From contig DJRG01000089.1 in assembly GCA_002438845.1 (NCBI GenBank), forward strand, positions 25,772 to 89,771: DNA of 64,000 nucleotides, given 5' to 3'. Both the position numbers and the translations under genes were made by a program. Within the stretch, counting starts at the first letter, position 1. Each line of letters starts with the position of its first letter. Positions 1-9,138 of this stretch are shown in pieces. The notes beneath the pieces are model-generated. The model was not told the origin of the DNA. It was given only the letters and a program-made list of their open reading frames with translations, and ran no database searches. The stretch is from Bacteroidales bacterium UBA6366. GTDB taxonomy: Bacteria > Bacteroidota > Bacteroidia > Bacteroidales > UBA932.

Positions 1-1675
1 TGTCAAACATTCTGTCAAGTTCGGAACAGAACTTATCCGCGCCTCCCATCAAGGCCACCAAGTCGGCGATGTTATGCTGGACATCCCAGCGATAGATCCA
101 TCCGTTGTTCTCGTCATAAGCATTTCTGGCGCCAAGACCGCCTGAACGGCTATAATTAAAAGGCATGATGAAATTCCCTTGCTCATCTTTTGGATGAAAG
201 AACTTGGTATCAGGATTCCAGACAGTCCGATAACCGAGCGAACCTTTCCTGAAGCGTTCCGCCATCTCTGGTTCACCGGCATGATCAGCAAGTATGGAAA
301 GACACCACTGATCGTATGCGGTCCCGAGAGTGACAGCCACCGGTTGCCTCTTTTCAAAAGGATGCACTTCTGGATAGGTTTCTTCCGCTCCGTCAGGAAG
401 TGCGGGAATGTACCCATGCTTCCAATAGAACTCGCTCAATGGACCAGCCTTGACATCAGACCATGGAGCCAATGTCTTTTCCGTCAAACCATCACGGCAA
501 TATTCATAAAGAGATTTCACGTCAAATCCAGTCAAGCCTTTCTCAATCGCATCAGCGACAAATGCCACAGCGTGATTGGAATTCATCCTACGGCTGTCAC
601 CCGTGACCTCAGGAAAAGTAGGCATCCAATGATTTGTCATCTGCTCGCTCATGCGGGCATAGGAATTGATCATGTCAACCTCCATCTCCGGTTCCATCAA
701 AACCCTGAGAGGATGTGCGGCGCGATATGTGTCCCACACCCAATCATCCGTATAGAATGGGGTATTGTCCTCATGGACCTTGCCGTCAAAAGCACTGAAA
801 TACCTATTACCCTCACTAAGACAGATCATGCGCTCATAGGTTCTGTACAACGAAGTGTAAAAAACCGTTTTATCATCCTCGCTGCCGTCACCTATTCTGA
901 TCTTGCCAAGTTTGTCATTCCAAGCTCTTCGCCCTTTTGCCGCCACTTTTGAAAGGTCAAAATCCGGGATCTCTGATCTAAGATTAGACTCCGCCTGATT
1001 CTCATCTATGAATGAAATGCCATAACGGACACTGACCTCTTTCACATTCTTGCCGAAAGTGACCACTACAAAGTTCCCTTCATTTGTGGCGAAAGATCGA
1101 TCCGCTTCCACCTTGCCCGAGAATTCCGCCCAGATATGAACAACCGTTCCGTTCGCCAATTCCTGACACCCTCTTACCGAGCCATTATCATAGCGGACTT
1201 TACCTTTGTTCGTGTTAAAGATCAGTGATGGCGAGCCCTCCGCAAAGAATTCCAATTTGTAGATGGCGGAATGGTATGATGGCGCGAACGTCACCTCAAC
1301 CTGTTCTTCTTCCAAATAGACCGAATACTGATACGGGGTTATCCTTTCATTGTCATAGTGATACTTGTAAACAGCCGAAGGCGATTCTTTCTCACCTTGG
1401 AAAAACGACAGATTAAAGGCCGATTTCCCGCGATGACTGGTCACAATCAGAGGAAGCCCTTTGATTCTGTCCGATGTGAAATCAGTTCGTTCAGGATACA
1501 CCCTCATCATTCCGTTAGGCAACTGGACTGTAGGATATGTAGGAACCAGCAGATGGCTTATGTTTCCCATGTAAGGGTTGACATAGTCCACAGGCTCCTT
1601 GGTCTCAGTTGAGCATGACACCAAGCCGATCACAGCCGCTATCGCTGTCAGTACTATGTGTTTGTTGTTTCTCAT
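1..1675 (-). CDS. GH92 family alpha-mannosidase-like lipoprotein (3' end outside window)
   Basis: About 558 codons are visible and the reading frame is open to the left edge. The start at 1675 gives a signal peptide with lipobox ending LVSC (Cys21), so it is probably a lipoprotein. The N-terminal beta-sandwich opens with VDYVNPYMGN, and later segments FYTSLYRT, DDWVWDTYR and NHAVAFVADA are GH92 signatures. GH92 enzymes are calcium-dependent exo-alpha-mannosidases that remove terminal mannose from N-glycans or mannans. It is the last visible gene of the PUL1 operon, 8 nt after the GH99-like gene. Oddity: where many GH92 proteins read G-N-E-T before M-x-G-Y-H, this one reads G-D-S-R (Ser361), so the usual general acid may be missing. 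Family call is firm; linkage specificity is unknown. Confidence 0.9.
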   Translation of the reverse strand, partial: MRNNKHIVLTAIAAVIGLVSCSTETKEPVDYVNPYMGNISHLLVPTYPTVQLPNGMMRVYPERTDFTSDRIKGLPLIVTSHRGKSAFNLSFFQGEKESPSAVYKYHYDNERITPYQYSVYLEEEQVEVTFAPSYHSAIYKLEFFAEGSPSLIFNTNKGKVRYDNGSVRGCQELANGTVVHIWAEFSGKVEADRSFATNEGNFVVVTFGKNVKEVSVRYGISFIDENQAESNLRSEIPDFDLSKVAAKGRRAWNDKLGKIRIGDGSEDDKTVFYTSLYRTYERMICLSEGNRYFSAFDGKVHEDNTPFYTDDWVWDTYRAAHPLRVLMEPEMEVDMINSYARMSEQMTNHWMPTFPEVTGDSRRMNSNHAVAFVADAIEKGLTGFDVKSLYEYCRDGLTEKTLAPWSDVKAGPLSEFYWKHGYIPALPDGAEETYPEVHPFEKRQPVAVTLGTAYDQWCLSILADHAGEPEMAERFRKGSLGYRTVWNPDTKFFHPKDEQGNFIMPFNYSRSGGLGARNAYDENNGWIYRWDVQHNIADLVALMGGADKFCSELDRMFD

Positions 1676-1683
1676 TGATGGGT

Positions 1684-2766
1684 TCACTGTTTCTTGAACT
1701 GCTTTCTGGTCTCATCAAGGAATCTCGTCTCCTTCAAATCCGACGGTTCAAGGTTGGTCCCGTAAGCCCAGTCATTCCATGAATTGATAAAGATCAGATT
1801 GTGGCTTCCTATATTACGCTTGGCGACATTGCAGAACTTGACATAATCCTTGACATCACCATCAGCCGCGAAAGTGTAATAATAGCTCTTCGTGTCCTTC
1901 ACTCTGTCATTGTAAGACGGATAGACGCATGGAATGAAATCTACAGCCCTTTTTTCAAGTGTTGTCTTCCAATTGTTCCAATTAATGTCAAGGAAACTGA
2001 AAAAGCCGAAAAAGACATCATAGGAGCGGGTTTTCCAAGCATTTGCGACAACCGCGTCAAAAGAATATATCTGATGATCCGCATAATTGACAGGCGCCAC
2101 CCAACCGGTTGTTATCTGCCCGATCACAAAAGGATCCACACCATAGAAACTCTCAAAGTCCGTTCTGAAACCATCAATCACTTTTTTGTAGTCAATGCTC
2201 AAAAGAGCGTCACTGGAAAGGTTTGATGGAGTGAACATGATGACGGGTCTGCCATCAATCTTAAAATAAGAATCATCAAGCATGTACACGGACAGCTCAT
2301 CCACAAACTCCGCGATAAGGGACTTGTATTTATTCTCGCTCTCCAGAGGTGATTCGTTTGTGACATTAAGATGCTTGGTGTCATAGCAAAGAATGAATCT
2401 GACATTTGATTCGCTTTCTCTGGCCGTCATGAAAGCCTCCACAAGTGACTTGTCACCGGAGGTGCCGTTCCAATTCAAGATAAAAAAGTCAAGTCCGGCC
2501 TGGTCAGCCCATGAAATATGCCGGGCAATGACACCCTCATCCAAGGTCTTGTAAAAACCAAGTGAAGGAATCTCAGGGATTTTTGAGGCAACCTCTGATG
2601 TGTAGTTTGAATAATAGCAGCCAAGAATCGCATCGGAGCCAAGGGTGGTCTGAGGAATATCATAGATATACTTATCCTTGTCCGGAGCACCATAGTCCGT
2701 CTTTTCACATGACGCTGCGGTGACAAACACAGCAACAGCCGCCAAAAGAATATTAATTTGTCTCAT
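1684..2766 (-). CDS. GH99-like TIM-barrel lipoprotein with altered catalytic motif
   Basis: 360 residues, lipobox VTAASC with Cys20. The body resembles GH99/WbsX-type barrels: an early ILGCYYSNY strand, DQAGLDFFILNWNG in the first third, and a C-terminal FINSWNDWAYGTNLEP block (residues 326-341). GH99 enzymes are endo-alpha-mannosidases/mannanases that carry SxNEWHEGTxIEP here and use the two Glu residues of ExxE. This protein has Asp332 and Tyr335 instead, so classical GH99 chemistry is doubtful. It follows susD by 14 nt and precedes GH92 by 8 nt. It could be a binding protein, a different hydrolase of the same fold, or a degenerated enzyme. Confidence 0.75.
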   Translation of the reverse strand: MRQINILLAAVAVFVTAASCEKTDYGAPDKDKYIYDIPQTTLGSDAILGCYYSNYTSEVASKIPEIPSLGFYKTLDEGVIARHISWADQAGLDFFILNWNGTSGDKSLVEAFMTARESESNVRFILCYDTKHLNVTNESPLESENKYKSLIAEFVDELSVYMLDDSYFKIDGRPVIMFTPSNLSSDALLSIDYKKVIDGFRTDFESFYGVDPFVIGQITTGWVAPVNYADHQIYSFDAVVANAWKTRSYDVFFGFFSFLDINWNNWKTTLEKRAVDFIPCVYPSYNDRVKDTKSYYYTFAADGDVKDYVKFCNVAKRNIGSHNLIFINSWNDWAYGTNLEPSDLKETRFLDETRKQFKKQ

Positions 2767-2780
2767 AACAGTTTGAAATT

Positions 2781-4472
2781 CTATTTATTATAACTCTCAA
2801 CAAGTTGCTGGAGATTCTTGTTGATCCTTTGAGGTTTAGCCCACCATAACGGAGTGTCAATCGCATCCACGCCATTCGAGAGCATAGCTGTTCCCTTAGC
2901 GTTCTCCTCCGCATTATCCTTGAGTTCGCTTGAAGGATACTTCAAACGCATCGGAACATAAGAGAACTCCACTTCATTTGACCCGGCGTTGACCGCACCA
3001 TAGCCAAGCTCTGGCTGATAGTGAGGAACCATGTCGAGACATTGAGAACGACGAAGAAGAATCCATGCGTCTATGTCCTGATTGAACATCGCGATGTATT
3101 GCTGCATGATGATCTGAGTGTAGATGTGGTCGGTGCCATCATCCTTGATAGCACTTGAGCACAATCCCAGATAGTCCATGAAATATTTCTCTCCCTCCGG
3201 AGTCTGCTCAATGTCTGTGAACGTGTCATAATCAATTCCGTCCTCGTTGAGATACGCCGTCACTGAAACTTCATCAGTAACACCGAACTGACTCATGGAA
3301 GCACGAATCCCTTCATAATAATAGTCTTCCGTCTGTCTCTCACCTGTGCCAAGACCAAGATGCGTAAGTTCCGCCTTAAGGAGACAAACCTCTGCATAGC
3401 TCATGATAGTCTGGGCATAATCCATCTGGAAATAGCTGTCAAGCATCACAGAATACGCAGTGGCGGGAACTCCGGCATGAGGGTTTGACGAGTCAAGAAG
3501 TCCAGAAACAGGGGTGTGGTCTGTCTTTGGCTTACCCCAATACGGGGCCCAGTGAAAGTTCTCCGGCATCTGGGCGGAAGTACAAGGAGTGAAGAACTTT
3601 TCAAGGCGGGGATCTTTGTACGGGGCTGTGAACATCAGGAAAGACTCACCCGCCGAATTCGCTTTGTCCAGATTGGTGGTCTGAATAATGAAGTAATCAT
3701 AATAGTAGTTTCTGGTCGCCTCGTTGTCGCCCCACTTCACAATGCAGTTATCATCGTTGCTTCCCATCAACAATGACTCGTCCCGCATGACATCAGCAAT
3801 GTGCGATGTCGCAAGACTCTTGTCAGCGTTACAGATTCTGACAGCGATGCGTAGACGGAGGGAATTGGCGAACCTCACCCATTTCACAAGGTCACTTTTC
3901 CCGTCAGACGAAGCGAAGACAGGATCATGAAGATACGTGTCAGCCTCATAGTCAATAGCTTCCGCACAATTCTGAAGCCCTTCCAAGATATTCTTATAGA
4001 TGGTAGGTTCATCATCATAAGGAACTGATGTCGTGCCTTTAAGAGCTTCTGTCATCGGAATAGGTCCCCACATGGCAGCAACCTGTGAGAAAACGTAATA
4101 TTTCCAGATTCTGGCGACGGCGACCCTGTTGTGATATTCCTCATCATCCTGATACTTATCCTCAATGAAATGAAGAGGAAGAAGGGCGTAATTGTAAAAT
4201 GCCTTGAAATATTCACTGTTGGATGTTGGAATGTCACCGTAGCGACCCATCTGGTTTGTCTGCCCATAGCAGTACTGGACATAGTTATCCAGAAGATTCT
4301 TCTTGATTCCACCACACGACGCCTTCAACGTGTTGAATACACTGGTGTTAAGAAGGTACTCCGGATTAACGTCGCTCAACTGGTTAGGGTTGGTGTTCAT
4401 CTCCTCAAAACCATCCGTGCAGGAAACTAACGCCAGTACGACTGAGACGATGCTTATTATAAACTTTTTCAT
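2781..4472 (-). CDS. SusD/RagB-family outer-membrane lipoprotein (PUL1)
   Basis: 563 residues with lipobox LALVSC (Cys18) followed by DGFEEMNTNPNQ, the start typical of the SusD-like_2 branch. It should sit on the cell surface as the lid of the partner SusC barrel and help capture the glycan. The N-terminal helices (for example VARIWKYYVFSQVAAMWGPI) fit the TPR-like SusD core. It lies 17 nt after susC and 14 nt before the GH99-like gene, which supports one transcript. Family assignment is firm; the ligand is inferred only from neighbours. Confidence 0.93.
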   Translation of the reverse strand: MKKFIISIVSVVLALVSCTDGFEEMNTNPNQLSDVNPEYLLNTSVFNTLKASCGGIKKNLLDNYVQYCYGQTNQMGRYGDIPTSNSEYFKAFYNYALLPLHFIEDKYQDDEEYHNRVAVARIWKYYVFSQVAAMWGPIPMTEALKGTTSVPYDDEPTIYKNILEGLQNCAEAIDYEADTYLHDPVFASSDGKSDLVKWVRFANSLRLRIAVRICNADKSLATSHIADVMRDESLLMGSNDDNCIVKWGDNEATRNYYYDYFIIQTTNLDKANSAGESFLMFTAPYKDPRLEKFFTPCTSAQMPENFHWAPYWGKPKTDHTPVSGLLDSSNPHAGVPATAYSVMLDSYFQMDYAQTIMSYAEVCLLKAELTHLGLGTGERQTEDYYYEGIRASMSQFGVTDEVSVTAYLNEDGIDYDTFTDIEQTPEGEKYFMDYLGLCSSAIKDDGTDHIYTQIIMQQYIAMFNQDIDAWILLRRSQCLDMVPHYQPELGYGAVNAGSNEVEFSYVPMRLKYPSSELKDNAEENAKGTAMLSNGVDAIDTPLWWAKPQRINKNLQQLVESYNK

Positions 4473-4489
4473 TTACTGTTCCTCCATTA

Positions 4490-7400
4490 TTAGAATGATA
4501 CCTTAAGGTCAAAACCGACGTTCGCGACAGGCGGCATGCCTCCGTACTCAATTCCCTGCGCGTTGCCAGAAGACACCGCTGATTCCGGATCAATTCCCTT
4601 TGGTGTGTTCTGGTAAAGGATAGCCAGATTTCGTCCGACCAATGAGAATTTGATGCTGTTCAAAGGTGTCTTGGAAAGAAGTTTCTTAGGAATAGCATAT
4701 CCTATGGAAACCTCGCGCAGCTTTACGTATGAAGCATCGAATACACATCTCGAATCCCAGCTACCCACCTTGTAACGCGGATTCACGAACATCTCACACT
4801 TAGAGCCGTCTTCAAAGACAGCATCGTCCCATTGGTAGCCGAACGAAGCCTTCTTGGCGCTCTCTCCCAAAATGATGCTGCTGAGATAATACTCCTCACG
4901 CCCCGCATAGGTGTCAGCGACAACACCGGCCGTCGTGGCACGATTCCATGTTCCGGAATACAAGACACCTCCGACACGGGCGTCTATCTGGAAATTGACA
5001 GAGACTCCATAAATCTTGAACGAATTGATCAAGCTCCCTGTCCATTTTGGTTCAACTACTCCCAATTCCTGAAGATTGTCCGTGACAAGCGGCTTTCCGT
5101 CCGCATCCACAATCATGCGGCCGGCTTCATCTCTCTTCACGTCCCGTCCTCTCATGACACCATAAGGGCGTCCCTCCTCAAGGTTGATGGAGACGTTTGA
5201 CGAGGTTAGGATGGCGACGGAGGAACTCTCATCAGAGACCTTGACAACATTAGAACGGTTCTGAGAATAATTCGTGGTGAGATTCCACTTGAAATTACGC
5301 GTGCTGACAGGATTGGCGTTGATCACAAACTCAAATCCCTTGTTGTCAATCCGGCCAGCGTTCATGTAACGCTTGCTGTAACCACTTGATGTAGACAACG
5401 TGACACTGGTGATGAGGTCGTAGGACTTGGAATTATAGTAAGTCACATCAAAGCCAAGCCTGTTGTTCAAGAAATTAACCTCGGTTCCCACCTCAAGGGA
5501 TCGGGTCTGCTCCGGCTTCAGTTCAGGGTTATTAAGAGTGGTGCTGATACCCTGAAGAGGTTGGCCATTATAAATTCCCGAATATGAGAACGTCTGACCT
5601 GTCCTGTACGGACTGGTGTCAGCTCCGGCATAGGCATAGGAAGCACGGATCTTACCGAAGGAAATGACGTTTCTGTCGATCTTGAAAGCGTCTGAAAATA
5701 TGAAACTGGCTCCTACGGATGGATAGAAGTATGAACAGTTTACGGCCGGGAGTGTACTTGACCAGTCATTACGGGCTGTGGCATCAATGAACAGCCAGTT
5801 GAACAAACCGAAAGAAACCGAACCATACAGAGAATTGATACGCTTCTCACTGATGGTCTGAGTCGCGATAGGATACTCGCCGGAGTTTGAAATATTCTTA
5901 AATCCAGGGACAAGCAGGCTGGTAATTTCCTGAGTAAGTTTCTCTGTTGTTCTGTAATATGTGCTGACCCCCAGCAAAGCATTTATTGACAGAATCTTAT
6001 CAAACGAATGATCATATCTAAGGTGTCCAGAGAACTCGTCTGAGAGGTATCTTGTTGACCAATTCATCATGCCTCCGTCAAGATCACTTCTCGCCCCCAT
6101 GTTACTGAATTCAGTGCCGGTCCAACCATAGTAGTCAATACCGGCCTTCGCCTGAGCCACCAGCCCCTTGGCAATCTTCGCCTCCATTATCGCGGATCCT
6201 GTCACACGGTCACGGATGTCTGAGTTCGTGTTTTCGTAGATGTTCCAGTAAGGATTGTAACCACGTTCACCGATCGGAATCATCTCTTTTCCGTCCTCAT
6301 CCTTGTAATGCTTCATCATCTCGACAGTGATGTCACGAGGAAGAGTTACGAAAGCATATATAGGGTTCCTGTTCGAGCCGTTAAGGTACTGACGATTCTT
6401 GACAACCTCTCGAGTGTAAGTCAGCTTTGAATCCAATGTAAGCCACTTGAACACAGTGTTGAACAAACGCACGTTGAAAACATTCTTTGCAGACTCATTG
6501 TTGCCATGAACCACACTGTTGCTGCTTACATTCGTGTAAGAAAGGCGGTAGTTGTTCTCCCTTGAGCCTCCATCTATGGTGAATGAGTTTGAATATTTAT
6601 GAGCCATGCTGTAAAAATCCCTGACATTGTCAGGGTGGGCGGAATGAGTTGTCCGGCTGCCATCATGACCTATGATCGGCTGATCCCACAAGGGAGCACC
6701 CCAGCTGCGGAGTTTGGCCCCGGCCTTGTCATTATAGCCGGTCAGATCAGGAATGGTCTCATTCGTCCTCCTGCTGTCCTGAGGAAGCGTGTAAGTACTG
6801 TTCTCAAGTTTGAAGTTATTCTCTCCGGTTCCCCAACCGTTTTGATATTCAAGTAGTTGATTAATGGTTTCAAACTGAAAGTTCCCATTATAGGAAAAGT
6901 TGACCTTGTTCAGGCCACGAGCTTTCTTTGTCGTGATGAGGATGACGCCGTTCGCCGCACGTGAGCCATAGAGAGCTGCGGCATTCGGTCCCTTCAGGAC
7001 CTCGACCGACTCAATGTCGTCAGGATTGATGTCAGCGGCAGGATTGCCCATGTCAAGAGATCCGGAACCACCATCAACACCCACTCCCGAATCTCCTGGC
7101 TGATTTTCAATCACCATTCCGTCAATCACAAACACAGGCATAGAGTTCTCCGTAAGTGAACTGGTACCGCGTATAACGACACGTGAAGTACCATTGGAAA
7201 CACCGGATGGAGTCACGCTGACTCCGGCAACCTTACCGGACAGAGACGCCACAAAGTCGCTGGCTTTGATCTCATTCATAGACGAAGCGTCAACAGATTG
7301 GCGGGAATAGTTAAGGCTCTTGGCCTCTCGCGTTATACCAAGGGCAGTCACCACGACGGCATCCAAAGTCTGAGAGTCTTGTTCAAGGTATATTTTTGCC

Positions 7401-7684
7401 CCGGAAGCCGGCCTTGCCGGAACCACATAGTCAAGATACCCGACTGATGACACCTTGATCTCCTTGCCCGTCTCAGGGATATTGATCGAAAACACACCGT
7501 CAAGATCCGTAGACACACCTGTAATTGTTTTGCCTTTGGCATCAGTGACAATCACACTGGCGCCGATTACCGGTTGACCGTCTTTATGGTCTATTACCGT
7601 TCCTTTGAAAGACTTGGTCTGCGCCACTGATGACACGATGGCAAGGAACAGGACTGTCATTGTTGTTATTAGCCTATTTTTCAT
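4490..7684 (-). CDS. SusC/RagA-family TonB-dependent outer-membrane transporter (PUL1)
   Basis: 1064 residues from the start at 7684; an upstream in-frame ATG at 7738 would put 18 non-signal residues before the clear signal peptide MKNRLITTMTVLFLAIVSS, so the shorter form is chosen. Order: signal peptide, carboxypeptidase-like domain (FKGTVIDHKDGQPVIGASV), plug domain with VFVIDGMVIEN and SVEVLKGPNAAALYGSRAANG, then the barrel ending in VNVGFDLKVSF. It imports oligosaccharides together with the SusD encoded 17 nt downstream. It starts 13 nt after the surface lipoprotein gene. Confidence 0.96.
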   Translation of the reverse strand: MKNRLITTMTVLFLAIVSSVAQTKSFKGTVIDHKDGQPVIGASVIVTDAKGKTITGVSTDLDGVFSINIPETGKEIKVSSVGYLDYVVPARPASGAKIYLEQDSQTLDAVVVTALGITREAKSLNYSRQSVDASSMNEIKASDFVASLSGKVAGVSVTPSGVSNGTSRVVIRGTSSLTENSMPVFVIDGMVIENQPGDSGVGVDGGSGSLDMGNPAADINPDDIESVEVLKGPNAAALYGSRAANGVILITTKKARGLNKVNFSYNGNFQFETINQLLEYQNGWGTGENNFKLENSTYTLPQDSRRTNETIPDLTGYNDKAGAKLRSWGAPLWDQPIIGHDGSRTTHSAHPDNVRDFYSMAHKYSNSFTIDGGSRENNYRLSYTNVSSNSVVHGNNESAKNVFNVRLFNTVFKWLTLDSKLTYTREVVKNRQYLNGSNRNPIYAFVTLPRDITVEMMKHYKDEDGKEMIPIGERGYNPYWNIYENTNSDIRDRVTGSAIMEAKIAKGLVAQAKAGIDYYGWTGTEFSNMGARSDLDGGMMNWSTRYLSDEFSGHLRYDHSFDKILSINALLGVSTYYRTTEKLTQEITSLLVPGFKNISNSGEYPIATQTISEKRINSLYGSVSFGLFNWLFIDATARNDWSSTLPAVNCSYFYPSVGASFIFSDAFKIDRNVISFGKIRASYAYAGADTSPYRTGQTFSYSGIYNGQPLQGISTTLNNPELKPEQTRSLEVGTEVNFLNNRLGFDVTYYNSKSYDLITSVTLSTSSGYSKRYMNAGRIDNKGFEFVINANPVSTRNFKWNLTTNYSQNRSNVVKVSDESSSVAILTSSNVSINLEEGRPYGVMRGRDVKRDEAGRMIVDADGKPLVTDNLQELGVVEPKWTGSLINSFKIYGVSVNFQIDARVGGVLYSGTWNRATTAGVVADTYAGREEYYLSSIILGESAKKASFGYQWDDAVFEDGSKCEMFVNPRYKVGSWDSRCVFDASYVKLREVSIGYAIPKKLLSKTPLNSIKFSLVGRNLAILYQNTPKGIDPESAVSSGNAQGIEYGGMPPVANVGFDLKVSF

Positions 7685-7697
7685 AATATTCTTATGT

Positions 7698-9116
7698 TTA
7701 ATACTCGATGGCATCCTCGGTGTAGTACTGAAGGACAACCTTAAGGAGACGGAACTCTCCCTGAGCCGTGGTCATGAATTTGAAATGCTGGTAATTGTCC
7801 AAAGAAAGATCCCACTGATAATTCTTGTTGTCTATCATCTGGCCAGGCAGTTTTACCCATTCATCAGAAGCTGTGGCTTTCGCATAGCCCTCATAAACAG
7901 AAATATCTTTCATGCCGGAAGAGGCGATAATCCGAACAAGTTTGATTCCTTTCCGGAAAGGAGTGATGTTACAAAGGTAACCCACCTTTGAACTGCCCCA
8001 CACGGCATACGGTGGTTTCTTTGTCGGTTTTGCCTGAAGATAGAGATCCTCCCACTCAACATTATCAACCGTAAATCGTTCCGGATCAGGATTGGACGAC
8101 GTGGAGACTCCAGCGGAATAGAAATCACTGAATTCCATCTCATACTCCTCAAAAGCGCGAGGTTTCGCATAGACATACTCGGACGGTCCATAGACAAGTG
8201 AAGAGCCATCTACAATCTCAAGCACATATTTGATGTAGTAGCGCCCATAGTCAAGTCCACCGACTTTCGCCGTCATTTTCCTGTCCGCGCAGACTGCATC
8301 TGCATGCGACACTTCCTTACCTTCCTTGTCCGTCACCATCACATAGCCTTTCACGACAGTCTTGTCCTCTCCGTCGTAAGTTGCGGAGACAGTCCACACG
8401 CCATCCTCATCAAATGTGATTTCTTCCGGGACAATATTCTCCGGCACAGGAAGAAGATTAAGCTTGCCATGTTCGGATTCGAGAGTTGAACCATCATGGA
8501 ACGTGAAAACCAGACAGCAGTCGTACAAGTCCTGCTTCCACTCCGAAAGGTTGAAAAGAGCCCTCACCTTACTGTCCAGACTTTTTACATGAGGGACATT
8601 CTCGACAGAATTACCCTCTGAATCAAGCATCAATAGTCTTACATCCTTGATAAGATCATCCTCTCCGGTGTAGGAGACAGATAGAATCTTCGATGACAGC
8701 GTAGTCTGTGTGGAGAAGCGGAACTCACGTGGCACGCAATACGCAAGAAAACCGGTCTCGTCAGATTTGATCACATTTCCACCAGGAGTCGTGACCTCAA
8801 AATTGTAGTTGTAAGTATTGCCGAAGTCAAGATTTGAGATGGTCACTTTAGCAACACCGTCTGAGTACTGGCACGACGGCACCGACACAGGTGATCCTGT
8901 GATGGATTCCGAAACCACAAAGGCAGCGGAGGAGACTCCCGAATCATCCCCGTTATAGACTGCGGACAATGTCACAGACAGATCCGAAGCATTGATGTCC
9001 GGCTTTCCAAGTATGACCTCGGTCGGTGCGTAATAGCCACCTTTCACCTCATCCTTCGCACAAGATGAAAGGAGGAACGCCGACAGGATCACGATCAGAT
9101 ACTGAATCCTTTTCAT
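7698..9116 (-). CDS. Surface glycan-binding-type lipoprotein with Ig-like repeats (PUL1)
   Basis: 472 residues, lipobox LLSSC (Cys19). No catalytic motif is visible. The sequence reads as successive Ig/Fn3-like beta-sandwiches (for example VTISNLDFGNTYNYNFEV and VGGLDYGRYYIKYVLEIV) and then a C-terminal beta-rich domain of about 140 residues that could be a carbohydrate-binding module. The position between a phosphoesterase and susC matches SusE/SusF-type or SGBP proteins of other PULs. Sequence family beyond that is not recognised; the binding role is inferred from context and architecture. Confidence 0.75.
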   Translation of the reverse strand: MKRIQYLIVILSAFLLSSCAKDEVKGGYYAPTEVILGKPDINASDLSVTLSAVYNGDDSGVSSAAFVVSESITGSPVSVPSCQYSDGVAKVTISNLDFGNTYNYNFEVTTPGGNVIKSDETGFLAYCVPREFRFSTQTTLSSKILSVSYTGEDDLIKDVRLLMLDSEGNSVENVPHVKSLDSKVRALFNLSEWKQDLYDCCLVFTFHDGSTLESEHGKLNLLPVPENIVPEEITFDEDGVWTVSATYDGEDKTVVKGYVMVTDKEGKEVSHADAVCADRKMTAKVGGLDYGRYYIKYVLEIVDGSSLVYGPSEYVYAKPRAFEEYEMEFSDFYSAGVSTSSNPDPERFTVDNVEWEDLYLQAKPTKKPPYAVWGSSKVGYLCNITPFRKGIKLVRIIASSGMKDISVYEGYAKATASDEWVKLPGQMIDNKNYQWDLSLDNYQHFKFMTTAQGEFRLLKVVLQYYTEDAIEY

Positions 9117-9138
9117 TTAGTTATTAATTATTAGTTTG

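Noticed and set aside
179..952. A 257-codon plus-strand frame at the left edge
   Set aside because: The minus strand encodes an unmistakable GH92 protein over the whole interval.
7685..7738. Upstream start for the PUL1 SusC
   Set aside because: It would place a hydrophilic stretch before a complete signal peptide and overlap the end of the preceding lipoprotein gene.
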